A DNA stretch of 64,000 nt from contig NZ_JARXWI010000001.1 of NCBI RefSeq assembly GCF_029893085.1, positions 124,001 to 188,000 on the forward strand, read 5' to 3'. The notes below the pieces were generated by a model, which searched no databases, was not told the DNA's origin, and was given only the letters and a program-made list of their open reading frames with translations. This document shows positions 1 through 11,750 of the stretch, one piece after another. A program made the position numbers and the translations under genes. Position 1 is the stretch's first letter. Each line of letters begins with the position of its first letter. The stretch comes from Parabacteroides sp. PFB2-10. Its GTDB lineage: Bacteria; Bacteroidota; Bacteroidia; Bacteroidales; Tannerellaceae.

Positions 1-38
1 AAAAATTGAATGAAATCGGCCGACTTTATGTTCTTCAT
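1..38 (-). CDS. 5' end of a divergent gene, product unknown
   Basis: A minus-strand ATG at 36-38 opens a frame that runs off the left edge and reads MKNIKSADFIQF. An AGGAG lies about 13 bases upstream, and the frame is divergent from holB, which suits a real gene start. Only 12 codons are visible, so no family can be named and the call could be chance. Confidence 0.35.
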   Translation of the reverse strand, partial: MKNIKSADFIQF

Positions 39-106
39 AATGTACGATATTCTCCTGGAAGCTCGCATAAAAAGTCGCGCAAAAATGTCTGAATGATTAT
101 TTATTG

Positions 107-114
107 TACTTTTG
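107..114 (+). promoter_or_regulatory. candidate holB promoter (-7 motif)
   Basis: TACTTTTG matches the Bacteroidetes -7 consensus TAnnTTTG and lies 22 bases before the holB start codon. No convincing -33 TTTG is seen at the usual spacing. Confidence 0.5.
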
Positions 115-136
115 TTGAAAGTAACAGACAAAAAAT

Positions 137-1261
137 ATGTATTTCAAAGATATCATAGGACAAGAAGAGGTAAAAAACAGACTGATACAATCCGCCCGGT
201 CAGGCATTGTGCCTCATGCGCAACTATTTACAGAGAATGGTGGTGCTGGTGCTTTCCCGTTAGCGCTTGCCTATGCACGCTATTTGAACTGCCAGGCACG
301 CGGCTCGGAAGATGCTTGTGGAAAATGCCCATCCTGTTTGAAATTCAACGAACTGGCACATCCCGACCTGCATTTTGTCTTTCCTATTATTTCCAAAAAA
401 GAGAAGAAAAAAGAGGTATGCGATGATTATATAAGTGAATGGCGCGAGTTCCTGTTGGACAGGCCTTACTTCTCGCTCGACGACTGGTTGAATGAGATGG
501 ACGCCGGCAATTCGCAGGCGATTATCTATTCCAAAGAGAGCGATGAAATCATACGCAAGCTCAGCCTGAAAATTTACGAGGCGGACTACCGCATCCTCTT
601 TGTATGGCTGCCGGAGAAGCTGCATCCGACCTGTGCCAACAAATTATTGAAAATCATCGAGGAGCCACCTGCAAACACGGTGATCCTGATGGTATCCGAA
701 ACACCGGACCTAATCTTGGGAACCATCTTGTCGCGTGCGCAACGGATTCATGTGCGCCCCATTCAGACAGAAGCGATAGCCCAGGCACTGATACAACTCT
801 ACCACCTGGAGCCCCAAGACGCTATGCAGATCGCCCATCTGGCCGACGGTAATTTCCTGCAGGCTGTCGAGGCGATCAGTATGGGGGAGGAAAACCAGTT
901 CTTCCTGGAGCAGTTCAAGGGCATGATGCGCAACTCCTGGTCGCGCAATGTGAAAGGTATGAAAGAGATGGGGGATCTGATGGCCGGCATCGGGCGCGAA
1001 CGACAGAAAAACTTCCTCGCCTATTGCCAACACCTGATACGGGAGAACTTCATCTACCGCTTCCAGGCGCCTGAAATGAATTATATGAACAAAGAGGAAA
1101 GCCATTTCTCGGTGAAGTTTTCTCCTTTTGTAAACGAAAGAAATGTATTCGATCTGATGGACGAACTGGCCAAAGCCGAACGTCATATCACGCAAAATGT
1201 CAACAGTAAAATGGTCTTTTTTGATTTGGGACTGCGCATTACGGTTTTGATTAAGAAATAA
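137..1261 (+). CDS. holB: DNA polymerase III delta-prime subunit
   Basis: Clamp-loader subunit of the replicative polymerase, acting in the cytoplasm with the gamma/tau and delta subunits. It is 374 residues and starts with IGQEEVKNRL, typical of delta-prime. A zinc-binding set C52-x8-C61-x2-C64-x2-C67 is visible. The P-loop region (GGAGAF near residue 36) lacks the GKT signature, as expected for an ATPase-dead delta-prime. The arginine-finger motif, usually SRC, reads SRAQ at 199-202. IIEEPP near residue 174 is the conserved AAA+ segment. It stands alone after its own promoter and is followed within 60 bases by a toxin-antitoxin pair. The call is firm. Confidence 0.93.
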   Translation: MYFKDIIGQEEVKNRLIQSARSGIVPHAQLFTENGGAGAFPLALAYARYLNCQARGSEDACGKCPSCLKFNELAHPDLHFVFPIISKKEKKKEVCDDYISEWREFLLDRPYFSLDDWLNEMDAGNSQAIIYSKESDEIIRKLSLKIYEADYRILFVWLPEKLHPTCANKLLKIIEEPPANTVILMVSETPDLILGTILSRAQRIHVRPIQTEAIAQALIQLYHLEPQDAMQIAHLADGNFLQAVEAISMGEENQFFLEQFKGMMRNSWSRNVKGMKEMGDLMAGIGRERQKNFLAYCQHLIRENFIYRFQAPEMNYMNKEESHFSVKFSPFVNERNVFDLMDELAKAERHITQNVNSKMVFFDLGLRITVLIKK

Positions 1262-1318
1262 GCAACAATGCTTTCTAACAAAAATAACACTATCTTTGAG
1301 ATAGAAAAAATAACGACC

Positions 1319-1570
1319 ATGACTACCTTTGAATTAGAATTAAAGCAATCGCTTATCCGTAAACTCATGCAAACGGACGACCAGTCTTTATTGGAAAAGG
1401 TGAAAAGTATTTTAATACCAAACCCGGCAGAAGAAGAAAAAGAAGACCTGTTCTATTTTTCCAATGAGCTGAAGGAAAAGATCCATACAGCAATGGAGCA
1501 AGCAGAAAATAATCAAACGATTGATAGCGAAAATGTAGATAAAGAAGTACAGAAATGGCTCGAAGAATAG
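1319..1570 (+). CDS. antitoxin partner of a ParE/RelE-type toxin
   Basis: A small acidic protein of 83 residues beginning MTTFELELKQSLIRKL and ending in a charged EVQKWLEE tail. Its stop overlaps the start of the next gene by 16 bases, the usual layout of an antitoxin translationally coupled to its toxin. An in-frame ATG at 1268 would add 17 residues, but the internal ATG gives the more typical antitoxin length. No DNA-binding fold is obvious from the sequence. Bacteroidetes antitoxins of this shape usually wrap the toxin with C-terminal helices. The antitoxin role is inferred from position and size. Confidence 0.65.
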   Translation: MTTFELELKQSLIRKLMQTDDQSLLEKVKSILIPNPAEEEKEDLFYFSNELKEKIHTAMEQAENNQTIDSENVDKEVQKWLEE

Positions 1571-1860
1571 TCTGGACCCAAAACGCGAACCTTACTTTGA
1601 AAGACACCTTACTCTATTTCAGGAAACGAAACGGAAATAATAAGTATAGTCGTCAACTCTATGATAAATTCAATGAAATCCTTCTTTTAGTAGCCCAAAG
1701 CCCGACAATAGGTGGGCAAACTGAGATTGACAATGTCAGATATATCATACCCCATCCTGATTATATGATCTTTTATCAATACGACACAAGAAAGATTACG
1801 GTTCTCACACTATGGGATTGTCGGCAGGATCCCAATAGATTAAAAACAAAAAATTCTTGA
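1555..1860 (+). CDS. ParE/RelE superfamily toxin
   Basis: A basic protein of 101 residues. The pattern RRIVWTQNANLTLKDTLLYF at the start, then GGQTEIDNVRYIIPHPDYMI and a beta-strand run ending in LTLWDCRQDP, is characteristic of the ParE/RelE fold: two N-terminal helices followed by a beta-sheet with an R-x-hydrophobic core. ParE members poison gyrase and RelE members cut mRNA on the ribosome; the sequence alone does not say which. The gene overlaps the antitoxin by 16 bases and is followed at once by a strong hairpin. Family is clear, target unknown. Confidence 0.8.
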   Translation: MARRIVWTQNANLTLKDTLLYFRKRNGNNKYSRQLYDKFNEILLLVAQSPTIGGQTEIDNVRYIIPHPDYMIFYQYDTRKITVLTLWDCRQDPNRLKTKNS

Positions 1861-1892
1861 TCCGGATACTTCATTTCTCCGAATCAAGAATT
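1852..1892. terminator. bidirectional hairpin terminator
   Basis: AATTCTTGATCCGG at 1852 pairs with CCGAATCAAGAATT ending at 1892 (14 bp, one mismatch). It lies between the convergent toxin and C1 peptidase genes and should end both transcripts. Confidence 0.75.
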
Positions 1893-1913
1893 CTTCTTCA
1901 AAAAAGATTTTCT

Positions 1914-3098
1914 TTAAATACCTAATTTCGTACGGATCGCCTTTGGCAGAGCGTCTTTGTGTACGATGATATCCATTGTTTTGTATTTGGCAAATGTTTC
2001 AGACACATACCAGATTCCGTTATACTTACTGTCGGTTCCCCATGAATTCTTTACCATATAGAATTTCTTTCCGTTCTGGTCTTTGGCGATACCGAAGATC
2101 TGCATGCCGTGGTCATCGGTCGTTTGGTAGTTGTCATACGCCTTCTGACGCATCTCCTGGGTTACGGTTACTTCCTGCACACCTGGCTTTTCAACCATTT
2201 TACGCAGCTCCGCATTCTTTTCCGCCGCGCTCAATCCTACCCATCTGTCCTGATCGGAACCGGAGGTCTCAATCGCTTCTACATCCGGAGCTACGCCGAT
2301 ACCGTTGCGGGTAAAGCCAATTTCGCTCACGTCTGAAGCCCAGGCAATGGTGTAACCGGTATTGATAGCATGGTCGAACACCTGCATCAATTCGTCGATC
2401 GGCAGATTATACGAAGCAGACCAACGCCAGTTGTCGGGCACCTCTATGGGGAATGCGCTATAGAACGGCTCGTGCATATACGATGTCAATGACACATAAT
2501 CATCCATATTCAAACCCAATTCTTTCGCATAAGTCTGCGGGGTATATTCTTTTCCGTTATACGTAAACGTCTCCGGCAACTTGCCCAGATAGGTATCTAC
2601 CACGGCGTTGAATCCATCCTGCCAAACAGGCGAGAGCTTTCCGTTCCGGTTCTTGATCACCGCATCCACATATCCTCTGAGGATACCGACCAATTCGGAA
2701 TGAACATGGGCATCTTCGCCATATTCTTTGCCTTCCATCACCGCTTCGGGAACGATACCGTAATGCTTGATCGCATAAATAACATCATCGAAAGCGCCGC
2801 CTTCGGCAAACTCCATCGTGCCATGCATGCGCACAAACTTCTCCGCTTTGTCGCGATAGGTGTGATTCACCACAAACATTTCAGATAGATTATGTTCGCC
2901 TTTCCCCATACGAATCAGTTCGGATTCGATAAATCCCAGGGTGGAGAAACACCAGCAGGTGCCTGTACGGCTTTGGTTTTGAACCGGCGTAATTTTTAGT
3001 TCTTTGACGGGAGTAAAAACATAGTCATTTGTTTCCTGTGCTTCCACAGAGGTAAGCGCGCACGCCAACAAGAGGGCTGCTACAAAAATCTTCTTCAT
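1914..3098 (-). CDS. secreted C1-family cysteine peptidase (aminopeptidase C / bleomycin hydrolase-like)
   Basis: An exported papain-superfamily peptidase of 394 residues. The start MKKIFVAALLLACALTSVEA is a signal peptide, so the ATG at 3098 is preferred over one 19 codons upstream. The oxyanion Gln and catalytic Cys lie in QNQSRTGTCW (Q42, C48). The catalytic His is in DDHGMQIFG and the Asn in MVKNSWG near the C-terminus. Length and motif spacing match the C1B aminopeptidase C / bleomycin hydrolase clade, but the signal peptide puts this copy in the periplasm or outside the cell. It probably trims peptides for nutrition. A TATATTTG motif lies 32 bases upstream. Confidence 0.88.
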   Translation of the reverse strand: MKKIFVAALLLACALTSVEAQETNDYVFTPVKELKITPVQNQSRTGTCWCFSTLGFIESELIRMGKGEHNLSEMFVVNHTYRDKAEKFVRMHGTMEFAEGGAFDDVIYAIKHYGIVPEAVMEGKEYGEDAHVHSELVGILRGYVDAVIKNRNGKLSPVWQDGFNAVVDTYLGKLPETFTYNGKEYTPQTYAKELGLNMDDYVSLTSYMHEPFYSAFPIEVPDNWRWSASYNLPIDELMQVFDHAINTGYTIAWASDVSEIGFTRNGIGVAPDVEAIETSGSDQDRWVGLSAAEKNAELRKMVEKPGVQEVTVTQEMRQKAYDNYQTTDDHGMQIFGIAKDQNGKKFYMVKNSWGTDSKYNGIWYVSETFAKYKTMDIIVHKDALPKAIRTKLGI

Positions 3099-3129
3099 AT
3101 ACTTGTATTTTAAGTTTAAACTATGAACG

Positions 3130-3137
3130 CAAATATA
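3130..3137 (-). promoter_or_regulatory. candidate C1 peptidase promoter
   Basis: TATATTTG on the minus strand fits TAnnTTTG and lies 32 bases before the start codon. It is back to back with the proC promoter motif. A short inverted repeat (CAAAGAGGC and GCCTCTTTT) spans the divergent spacer. Confidence 0.45.
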
Positions 3138-3169
3138 CGACAAAGAGGCAGACATTCAATTATTTTGGC

Positions 3170-3177
3170 TACATTTG
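3170..3177 (+). promoter_or_regulatory. candidate proC promoter
   Basis: TACATTTG fits TAnnTTTG, 35 bases before the proC ATG. No clear -33 box is seen. Confidence 0.45.
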
Positions 3178-3212
3178 TCGCCTCTTTTGATGAATAATTA
3201 ACACATGAAACA

Positions 3213-4013
3213 ATGAAAATAGCCATTATCGGAACAGGAAATATTGGAGGCGCCATCGCGCGAGGATTAGTAAACGGCACTATTATCAACCCTTCGGATG
3301 TGACCTGTACCGCGCATCCCGAGTATGATTCTTTAGACAGATTGAAAGAAATCCACCCCGATATCCATGCCACATACGACAACCTGGAAGCAGTCAGCCA
3401 ATCGGATATCATTATCATTTCGGTAAAACCCTGGCGGGTAGAGTCGGTTATTGATGAGATCAAACCGGTATTGGATTTCGATAGACATATGATATTGTCG
3501 GTAGCAGCGGGTATTACCTTCGACCTGCTGAACAGCTACCTGACCAAAAATATGGATTCCAAGATATCACCCACCATCTTTCGCATCATGCCTAATACGG
3601 CTATTGCCGTTATGAGCAGCATGACCTTCGTCTCTGCCCGGAACGCTTCGAAGGAGCAAACCACGCAGGTATTGAATATCTTCAAGGAGATGGGTGACGC
3701 TATGTTAATCGAAGAGCGCCTGATGTCGGCCGGAACCGCCCTGGCATCCAGCGGCATTGCCTTTGCCATGCGCTACATTCGCGCCTCTATCGAAGGCGGT
3801 GTAGAACTGGGCTTTTACCCACAGGAGGCGCAGGAGATTGTGTTGCAAACGGTCAAAGGAGCGGTCGATCTGCTTCAGAGAAACCGGAGTAATCCCGAAG
3901 CGGAGATCGACAAGGTAACCACGCCCGGTGGTATCACCATCAAGGGATTGAATGAAATGGAACTTTCCGGATTTACCTCATCCGTTATTCGTGGACTGAA
4001 GGCCAGCAAGTAA
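3213..4013 (+). CDS. proC: pyrroline-5-carboxylate reductase
   Basis: Catalyses the last step of proline synthesis, reducing pyrroline-5-carboxylate with NAD(P)H in the cytoplasm. The 266-residue protein opens with the dinucleotide-binding motif IGTGNIGGAIARGL. The central FRIMPNTAIAV and the C-terminal TPGGITIKGLNEME are hallmark ProC segments. Length is normal. The gene is monocistronic, divergent from the C1 peptidase, and its 3' end overlaps the convergent HAD gene by 36 bases with no terminator between them. Confidence 0.93.
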   Translation: MKIAIIGTGNIGGAIARGLVNGTIINPSDVTCTAHPEYDSLDRLKEIHPDIHATYDNLEAVSQSDIIIISVKPWRVESVIDEIKPVLDFDRHMILSVAAGITFDLLNSYLTKNMDSKISPTIFRIMPNTAIAVMSSMTFVSARNASKEQTTQVLNIFKEMGDAMLIEERLMSAGTALASSGIAFAMRYIRASIEGGVELGFYPQEAQEIVLQTVKGAVDLLQRNRSNPEAEIDKVTTPGGITIKGLNEMELSGFTSSVIRGLKASK

Positions 4014-4721
4014 GCGATTCCAATCGTTTATCAGACTTTTCATATCAGGATATAACAAACCGGCTCCAGCATCTAAGAGTACGGAGTCGGACAGTGGTCC
4101 CGTATTGACAGCAATCGTAAAGATACCTGCTGCTACGGCGGCCTCTACGCCCATGGGGGCATTCTCCACCACAATCGCCTCGTGCGCCTTGACTCCTGCC
4201 TTCTCCAGACCCATCAGATAGGGCTCCGGGTGGGGTTTTCCGTACTTCACATCATAGGCTGTCACCATCTTTTCTATGGTAAATATCCCCGGGAAATGCC
4301 CATTCAATTTATCAATCAGGCTATATTGTCCCGAGCCGGTGACCAGAATCGCCTGCATCCCGGCATCTTTCACCTTCCGAAGCATTTCGAAAGCACCAGG
4401 CATAACCGCCTCTTCGTTATATGAACTAAAAAGAGCTGCCTTCTCGTCGTATATCAATTGCTTCTGCTCTTCCGTCGCACCATGTCCGAAGGTGCGATGA
4501 TACAATATATCAATCGTTGCTCCTCCCGTACGTCCCTCCATCAGATAGAAGTCTTCGGGCGAAGAGATTAGGTTATATTTGTCTGCTATCTCTTTCCAGG
4601 CACGCGCATGATACGGCATGGAATCATACAGTACGCCGTCCATATCGAACAGAACCGCTTTGAGATCAATCGCTTTCAGGTTATTTTTCTGCAAATAGCT
4701 TTGCACAGCTTCTTTTATCAT
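3978..4721 (-). CDS. HAD-superfamily hydrolase, BT2127-like inorganic pyrophosphatase
   Basis: A soluble HAD phosphohydrolase of 247 residues. Motif I is DMDGVLYDSMPYH with nucleophile D26 and acid/base D28; motif II is ILVTGSGQ; the motif III Lys lies in KYGKPHPEPY; motif IV is VVENAPMGVEAA, where the usual second acid is Asn. EGRTGGATIDI in the cap and the run VNTGPL closely resemble Bacteroides thetaiotaomicron BT2127, described as an inorganic pyrophosphatase, as far as I recall that sequence. A beta-phosphoglucomutase-like role is the main alternative. Its last 36 bases overlap the convergent proC gene. Confidence 0.78.
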   Translation of the reverse strand: MIKEAVQSYLQKNNLKAIDLKAVLFDMDGVLYDSMPYHARAWKEIADKYNLISSPEDFYLMEGRTGGATIDILYHRTFGHGATEEQKQLIYDEKAALFSSYNEEAVMPGAFEMLRKVKDAGMQAILVTGSGQYSLIDKLNGHFPGIFTIEKMVTAYDVKYGKPHPEPYLMGLEKAGVKAHEAIVVENAPMGVEAAVAAGIFTIAVNTGPLSDSVLLDAGAGLLYPDMKSLINDWNRLLAGLQSTNNG

Positions 4722-4742
4722 CTTCTTTATCTTACTATTTCT

Positions 4743-5924
4743 TTATTCCCCATTATCACCGCTTCCGGCCAGCTTCTCCGCGGCATCCAAGACTCTCATT
4801 CCGGTCGATAGCCACAGATCGATATCCATCGGATAATGCTGAGAGGTTCTTTCTTCGCTTCGTTTCCTTCCTAAGCGCACGATAACCGCATTCCTATCGG
4901 GTATGGCCAACACATATTGTCCCAATATACCGCGCATATACATCACGCGCATACCTTCAAAGCTAAGTTTCCAGAACTGGAATCCATACACCGTATTGGG
5001 GGTATCGTATTCTTTATATATAAGTGAACGGTCGGGCGTCATCGCCTCTTTCATATAGTCGGCAGAGACTAATTGCCATATGCCCCAGCGCCCTTCGTTG
5101 AGCATAAGTTGTCCGAAACGGGCAAAATCCCGGGCGTTGCTATTGAAACAGCAATAGGCTTTTTCTATTCCGTCTTTCTTATCTAAGCTCCACACGGCCG
5201 TTTCCTCTGCTCCCATGGGCGTCCAAAGCCTGCGCGAGACATAGTCGCTAATGGGTTCTCCGGTGGCCGCTTCTACAATAAAGGTGAGCAATTGCGTAAC
5301 ACCGCTCTGATACACAAAATTCACGCCCGGCTCCTCGACCATTTTCATATCGAAGGTCACCTGCTGAAGGTCATTCCCGTAATAGAGTTTTGTCGTAGGT
5401 GAAAAGGGAGAGGTGTAGGCCTCCTGGAAATCCACCCCGGCACTCATGGTCAACAGATGACGGATGGTCAACGTCTTCCCGTTGTATTCCGCAAACTCCG
5501 GATAGAAATCCCGTACCGGCTGGTCGACACTTTCGATAAATCCATCATCGATCGCGCATCCGATAGCCAGTGAAACGATACTCTTTGCCATCGAGAACGA
5601 ATTGCTGTGCGACTGGGCAGAATAACCATCCCAGTATTCTTCGAACAACAATTTGCCATCCTGAATAACGACATACGCAACCGTTTCAAACTGTTCAAAC
5701 CCAGGTAACACATCCTCCGGCAACGACAGCCGATTATATCCATCTGCCACCGGCCAGGGAGTAGGTTCTGCTGCTACGATCAGCCGGTTATCAAAGATCG
5801 GGTACTGATCGATCTTCGGCTGCAAATGAATCAATGCCTGCCGCAGATAATAATTCGAAGGCAAAGCCAAAAAGCCTGCCAACAACACAATCACTACCCC
5901 TATTACTAACGCAACCTTCTTCAT
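4743..5924 (-). CDS. membrane-anchored serine hydrolase of the beta-lactamase class C family
   Basis: About 393 residues. MKKVALVIGVVIVLLAGFLA forms an N-terminal signal or anchor, and the rest should lie in the periplasm. The catalytic SxxK is SMAKSIVSL near residue 110, followed by a second-motif tyrosine in FVYQSGVTQLL. This arrangement fits the class C beta-lactamase / esterase EstB superfamily, which includes carboxypeptidases, esterases and amidases. The substrate cannot be told, and true drug resistance is unlikely. An ATG four codons upstream (5936) sits in the edge of an intergenic repeat, so the internal ATG is preferred. It is followed after 21 bases by the HAD gene. Confidence 0.75.
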   Translation of the reverse strand: MKKVALVIGVVIVLLAGFLALPSNYYLRQALIHLQPKIDQYPIFDNRLIVAAEPTPWPVADGYNRLSLPEDVLPGFEQFETVAYVVIQDGKLLFEEYWDGYSAQSHSNSFSMAKSIVSLAIGCAIDDGFIESVDQPVRDFYPEFAEYNGKTLTIRHLLTMSAGVDFQEAYTSPFSPTTKLYYGNDLQQVTFDMKMVEEPGVNFVYQSGVTQLLTFIVEAATGEPISDYVSRRLWTPMGAEETAVWSLDKKDGIEKAYCCFNSNARDFARFGQLMLNEGRWGIWQLVSADYMKEAMTPDRSLIYKEYDTPNTVYGFQFWKLSFEGMRVMYMRGILGQYVLAIPDRNAVIVRLGRKRSEERTSQHYPMDIDLWLSTGMRVLDAAEKLAGSGDNGE

Positions 5925-5934
5925 AACATTCTTC

Positions 5935-5977
5935 ATTGCTTTACGCTTCGCTAAGCGATTTCCGCTTCGCTCCAATT
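5935..5977. repeat. GCTAAGCGA module (interspersed intergenic repeat)
   Basis: ATTGCTTTACGCTTCGC followed by TAAGCGATTTCCGCTTCGCT and CCAATT. The same module recurs near 13300-13480, 16945-17025, 23841-23876, 33380-33405, 46370-46400 and 46454-46485. It contains the small hairpin CGCTT-CGCT-AAGCG. Confidence 0.75.
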
Positions 5978-5986
5978 CATCACTCC

Positions 5987-6511
5987 TCATTCTTCATTCT
6001 CCTTGTACCAAGACGAATACATATGATAATTCTTTGCAATCTTCTGATTGATCTCTTTCGATTGCTCGGGATCTACCTTTTTCACAAACTTGGCAGGCAC
6101 ACCGGCATAGATACTGCCCGGTTCCACGATCGTATTGCTCAACACCACCGAGCCGGCCGCTACAATCGCCCCCTCTCCTATCACGGCATGATCCAACACC
6201 ACCGAACCCATGCCTACCAAAGCGCCATCGCATATCGTAGCGCCATGAATGGTCACATTGTGCCCAATAGATACGTTGTCGCCGATCTCAATTGTCGATT
6301 TCTCATACAATGTATGCAAAACCGAACCATCCTGGATGTTGACCCCATCGCCAATACGGATCGAGTTCACATCGCCACGCAGGATAGCACCAAACCAGAT
6401 GCTGCATCCTTTGCCAATCACCACATCACCGATAATAGTTGCATTATCGGCCAGGTATGTATCTTCTCCTATTTCGGGCGTAAAGCCACGAACTGATTTC
6501 AGTAAAGCCAT
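5987..6511 (-). CDS. gamma-carbonic anhydrase family hexapeptide-repeat protein
   Basis: A left-handed beta-helix protein of 174 residues, similar to YrdA/CaiE. Repeated hexapeptides run from about residue 14 to 150 (for example ATIIGDVVIGKG and VSIGHNVTIHG). The three metal-binding histidines of the family are present at H66, H84 and H89. It should form a cytosolic trimer. Family members are metal-binding and some hydrate CO2, but many have no proven activity. It lies upstream of the serine hydrolase on the same strand, separated by a repeat module, so co-transcription is possible but not compelling. Confidence 0.85.
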   Translation of the reverse strand: MALLKSVRGFTPEIGEDTYLADNATIIGDVVIGKGCSIWFGAILRGDVNSIRIGDGVNIQDGSVLHTLYEKSTIEIGDNVSIGHNVTIHGATICDGALVGMGSVVLDHAVIGEGAIVAAGSVVLSNTIVEPGSIYAGVPAKFVKKVDPEQSKEINQKIAKNYHMYSSWYKENEE

Positions 6512-6520
6512 CTTTTCTTT

Positions 6521-6607
6521 AATTATGAATTGTGAATTATGAATTATGAATTATAAGAATATAAGAAGGGTCTCCCCTTCATAATTCATAATTCACAATT
6601 CATAATT
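6521..6607. repeat. heptamer arrays forming a perfect 30-bp inverted repeat
   Basis: Heptamers of type AATTATG (one variant AATTGTG) at 6521-6550 are exactly complementary to 6578-6607, including the variant unit. The loop holds a further small hairpin, AAGGG/CCCTT. It lies between the gamma-carbonic anhydrase and Xaa-Pro aminopeptidase genes and may act as a terminator or mRNA stabiliser. Confidence 0.8.
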
Positions 6608-6624
6608 CGAGATATAGGCTTTGC

Positions 6625-8412
6625 CTAAATCTCGCTTGTTTTTTCTTTTAACCACGCCTTCTCTTCTTCGTTCAGCTGGGGGCTAAGCAATTCGTACACC
6701 ATCTGATGGTATTTGTTGAGCCAGGCAAGTTCACGTACCGACAACATGGAAGGAATCACCAGACGGGTATCGATATGACACAGGGTAAGCGTTTCAAAAG
6801 TCAGGAATTTTCCCCATTCCGTTTCGCTGTCTTCCCGCACCAGGATCATATTTTCCGTGCGTATGCCATACTCACCGGTGCGATACATCGCCGGTTCGTC
6901 GCTCATCACCATACCCGGTTTCAATATCACCGGATTCTCCTCCATACGGATGCTCTGCGGCCCTTCGTGTACATTCAGACAATGGCCGATGCCATGACAG
7001 GTGCCGTGCAGGTATTGAATTCCGGCATCCCACAAAGCCTTACGGGCAAACACATCGATCAGACACCCCCGTATGCCGGCGGGAAACTTACATTTGGCAA
7101 TCCCGATCATGCCTTTCAACGTGCGGGTAAAATCCTTTTTCATCTGTTCGGTCGGCTCACCCAGGGGAATCGTACGGGTAATATCAGTCGTTCCGTCCAT
7201 ATATTGCCCACCCGAATCCAAGAGATACAATCCTTCGGGCAACAAAGTCGCGTCGGTTTCCGGTGAAGGGGTGTAGTGAACAATCGCGCCATGCGCGCCA
7301 TAACTGCTGATCGCCGCAAAGCTATCCATCAGGTAGAGGGGCTGCTCGGCACGCAAAGAGGAGAGTTTCGCCGCAGCGCTCAGCTCGGTTACCTTTTCTC
7401 CGGCTGCCATCTGTTTTTCCAGCCAGATATAGAACTTCGTCATAGCAAGACCATCTTTCACCAGCGCGTTGCGGAATCCTTTGATCTCCGTTTCGTTCTT
7501 AATGCTCTTCAGGTGGTTGGCCGGCGTGATATCGTCGATAATCGCACAAGCTTCCGGAATCGCCTTGTAGAGGGCATAATTGGTCTTCGCTTTATCGATA
7601 AACACCGTATAATCATGCGGTAAGCGCGAAATGTATGTGTATATCCGGGAATAATCCCCCAGGATCACGCCCTCTTTTTGCAGATTTTCGGCAATCTCTT
7701 TCGATACCTTTTGCTGATCGACAAAAAGAACAGTTTCTTTTTCCGACACGAATCCATAGGAAACAACAACCGGATTATAGGTTACATCTGTGCCTCGGAT
7801 ATTAAAGGTCCAGGCTATCTCGTCCAAAGCGCCTAAGATCAGACAGTCCGCTCCCTGCTGATGTAGTTGATCGTTGATCACATTCAATTTATCGGAAACC
7901 GACTGACCGGCCAGTTCCACCGGCATCTCAAACAACTGATTCTTTGGTATGGATGGGCGGTCTTCCCACAAATCACCCACCAAATCGTAGGATGCCTCCA
8001 AAGAGATATTTTTCTTAGAAAGCTTCGTCTGCAGGTTCAAGGCATCGGAAGCCCCATACGTCTGTCCGTCGAAACCGACAGTCTGCCCCTCTTTCAGCGC
8101 TGTCAATAGAAATTCGGGAATCGTCGGCGTTTCCGGAAGTGAAGCTTTATACAGTTCTATTCCTGTGCCGGCCAGTTGAATATCAGCCTGCAGAAAATAA
8201 CGGGAGTCGGTCCACAGACCCGCTTTATCGGCTGTCACGACAATCGTTCCGGCCGATCCGGTAAAACCCGATATCCAAACACGCGATTTCCAGCAATCGG
8301 CAGGATATTCACTCAAATGTGGATCCGAACTGGGAATGATATAGGCATCCACCTTCTTCTCTTTCATTGCCCGGCGAAGGGCTTCAATACGTTCAGGAAT
8401 ACTTTTCAACAT
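6625..8412 (-). CDS. Xaa-Pro aminopeptidase (M24B)
   Basis: A cytosolic metallopeptidase of 595 residues that removes N-terminal residues preceding proline. Two creatinase-type N-terminal domains (about 1-310) precede the pita-bread catalytic domain. The dinuclear metal ligands are visible: two Asp in LLDSGGQYMDGTTDITRT (about 395-410), His in HGTCHGIGH (about 470), Glu in SDEPAMY (about 505) and Glu in RTENMIL (about 519). The start at 8412 is chosen because the upstream extension crosses a good promoter. Length fits the three-domain APP1 type common in Bacteroidetes. Confidence 0.92.
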   Translation of the reverse strand: MLKSIPERIEALRRAMKEKKVDAYIIPSSDPHLSEYPADCWKSRVWISGFTGSAGTIVVTADKAGLWTDSRYFLQADIQLAGTGIELYKASLPETPTIPEFLLTALKEGQTVGFDGQTYGASDALNLQTKLSKKNISLEASYDLVGDLWEDRPSIPKNQLFEMPVELAGQSVSDKLNVINDQLHQQGADCLILGALDEIAWTFNIRGTDVTYNPVVVSYGFVSEKETVLFVDQQKVSKEIAENLQKEGVILGDYSRIYTYISRLPHDYTVFIDKAKTNYALYKAIPEACAIIDDITPANHLKSIKNETEIKGFRNALVKDGLAMTKFYIWLEKQMAAGEKVTELSAAAKLSSLRAEQPLYLMDSFAAISSYGAHGAIVHYTPSPETDATLLPEGLYLLDSGGQYMDGTTDITRTIPLGEPTEQMKKDFTRTLKGMIGIAKCKFPAGIRGCLIDVFARKALWDAGIQYLHGTCHGIGHCLNVHEGPQSIRMEENPVILKPGMVMSDEPAMYRTGEYGIRTENMILVREDSETEWGKFLTFETLTLCHIDTRLVIPSMLSVRELAWLNKYHQMVYELLSPQLNEEEKAWLKEKTSEI

Positions 8413-8438
8413 GGCATTTTTGTTTTTTGTTTTATCTA

Positions 8439-8470
8439 CAAAGATAACGTCAACCAACCGATTTTGCCAA
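8439..8470 (-). promoter_or_regulatory. promoter of the Xaa-Pro aminopeptidase gene
   Basis: Minus-strand TTGG (8467-8470), 20 bases, then TATCTTTG (8439-8446): close to the Bacteroidetes TTTG-N19-21-TAnnTTTG pattern. It rules out the ATG at 8484 as the start. Confidence 0.6.
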
Positions 8471-8551
8471 TATTCACTAAACAATTATATCACGAGACTG
8501 ACACAAAAGTCGATAATTACATGAATTGACATGCGTGATTTTTAGCTCCCA

Positions 8552-11728
<3,177 letters not shown>

Positions 11729-11750
11729 TCAAAGGCTTAGGTTCATCCGA

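Noticed and set aside
4743-5924. Possible beta-lactamase resistance gene
   Set aside because: Only the SxxK and general fold are seen; the class C YxN and KTG motifs are not convincing, so a generic serine hydrolase is the safer call.
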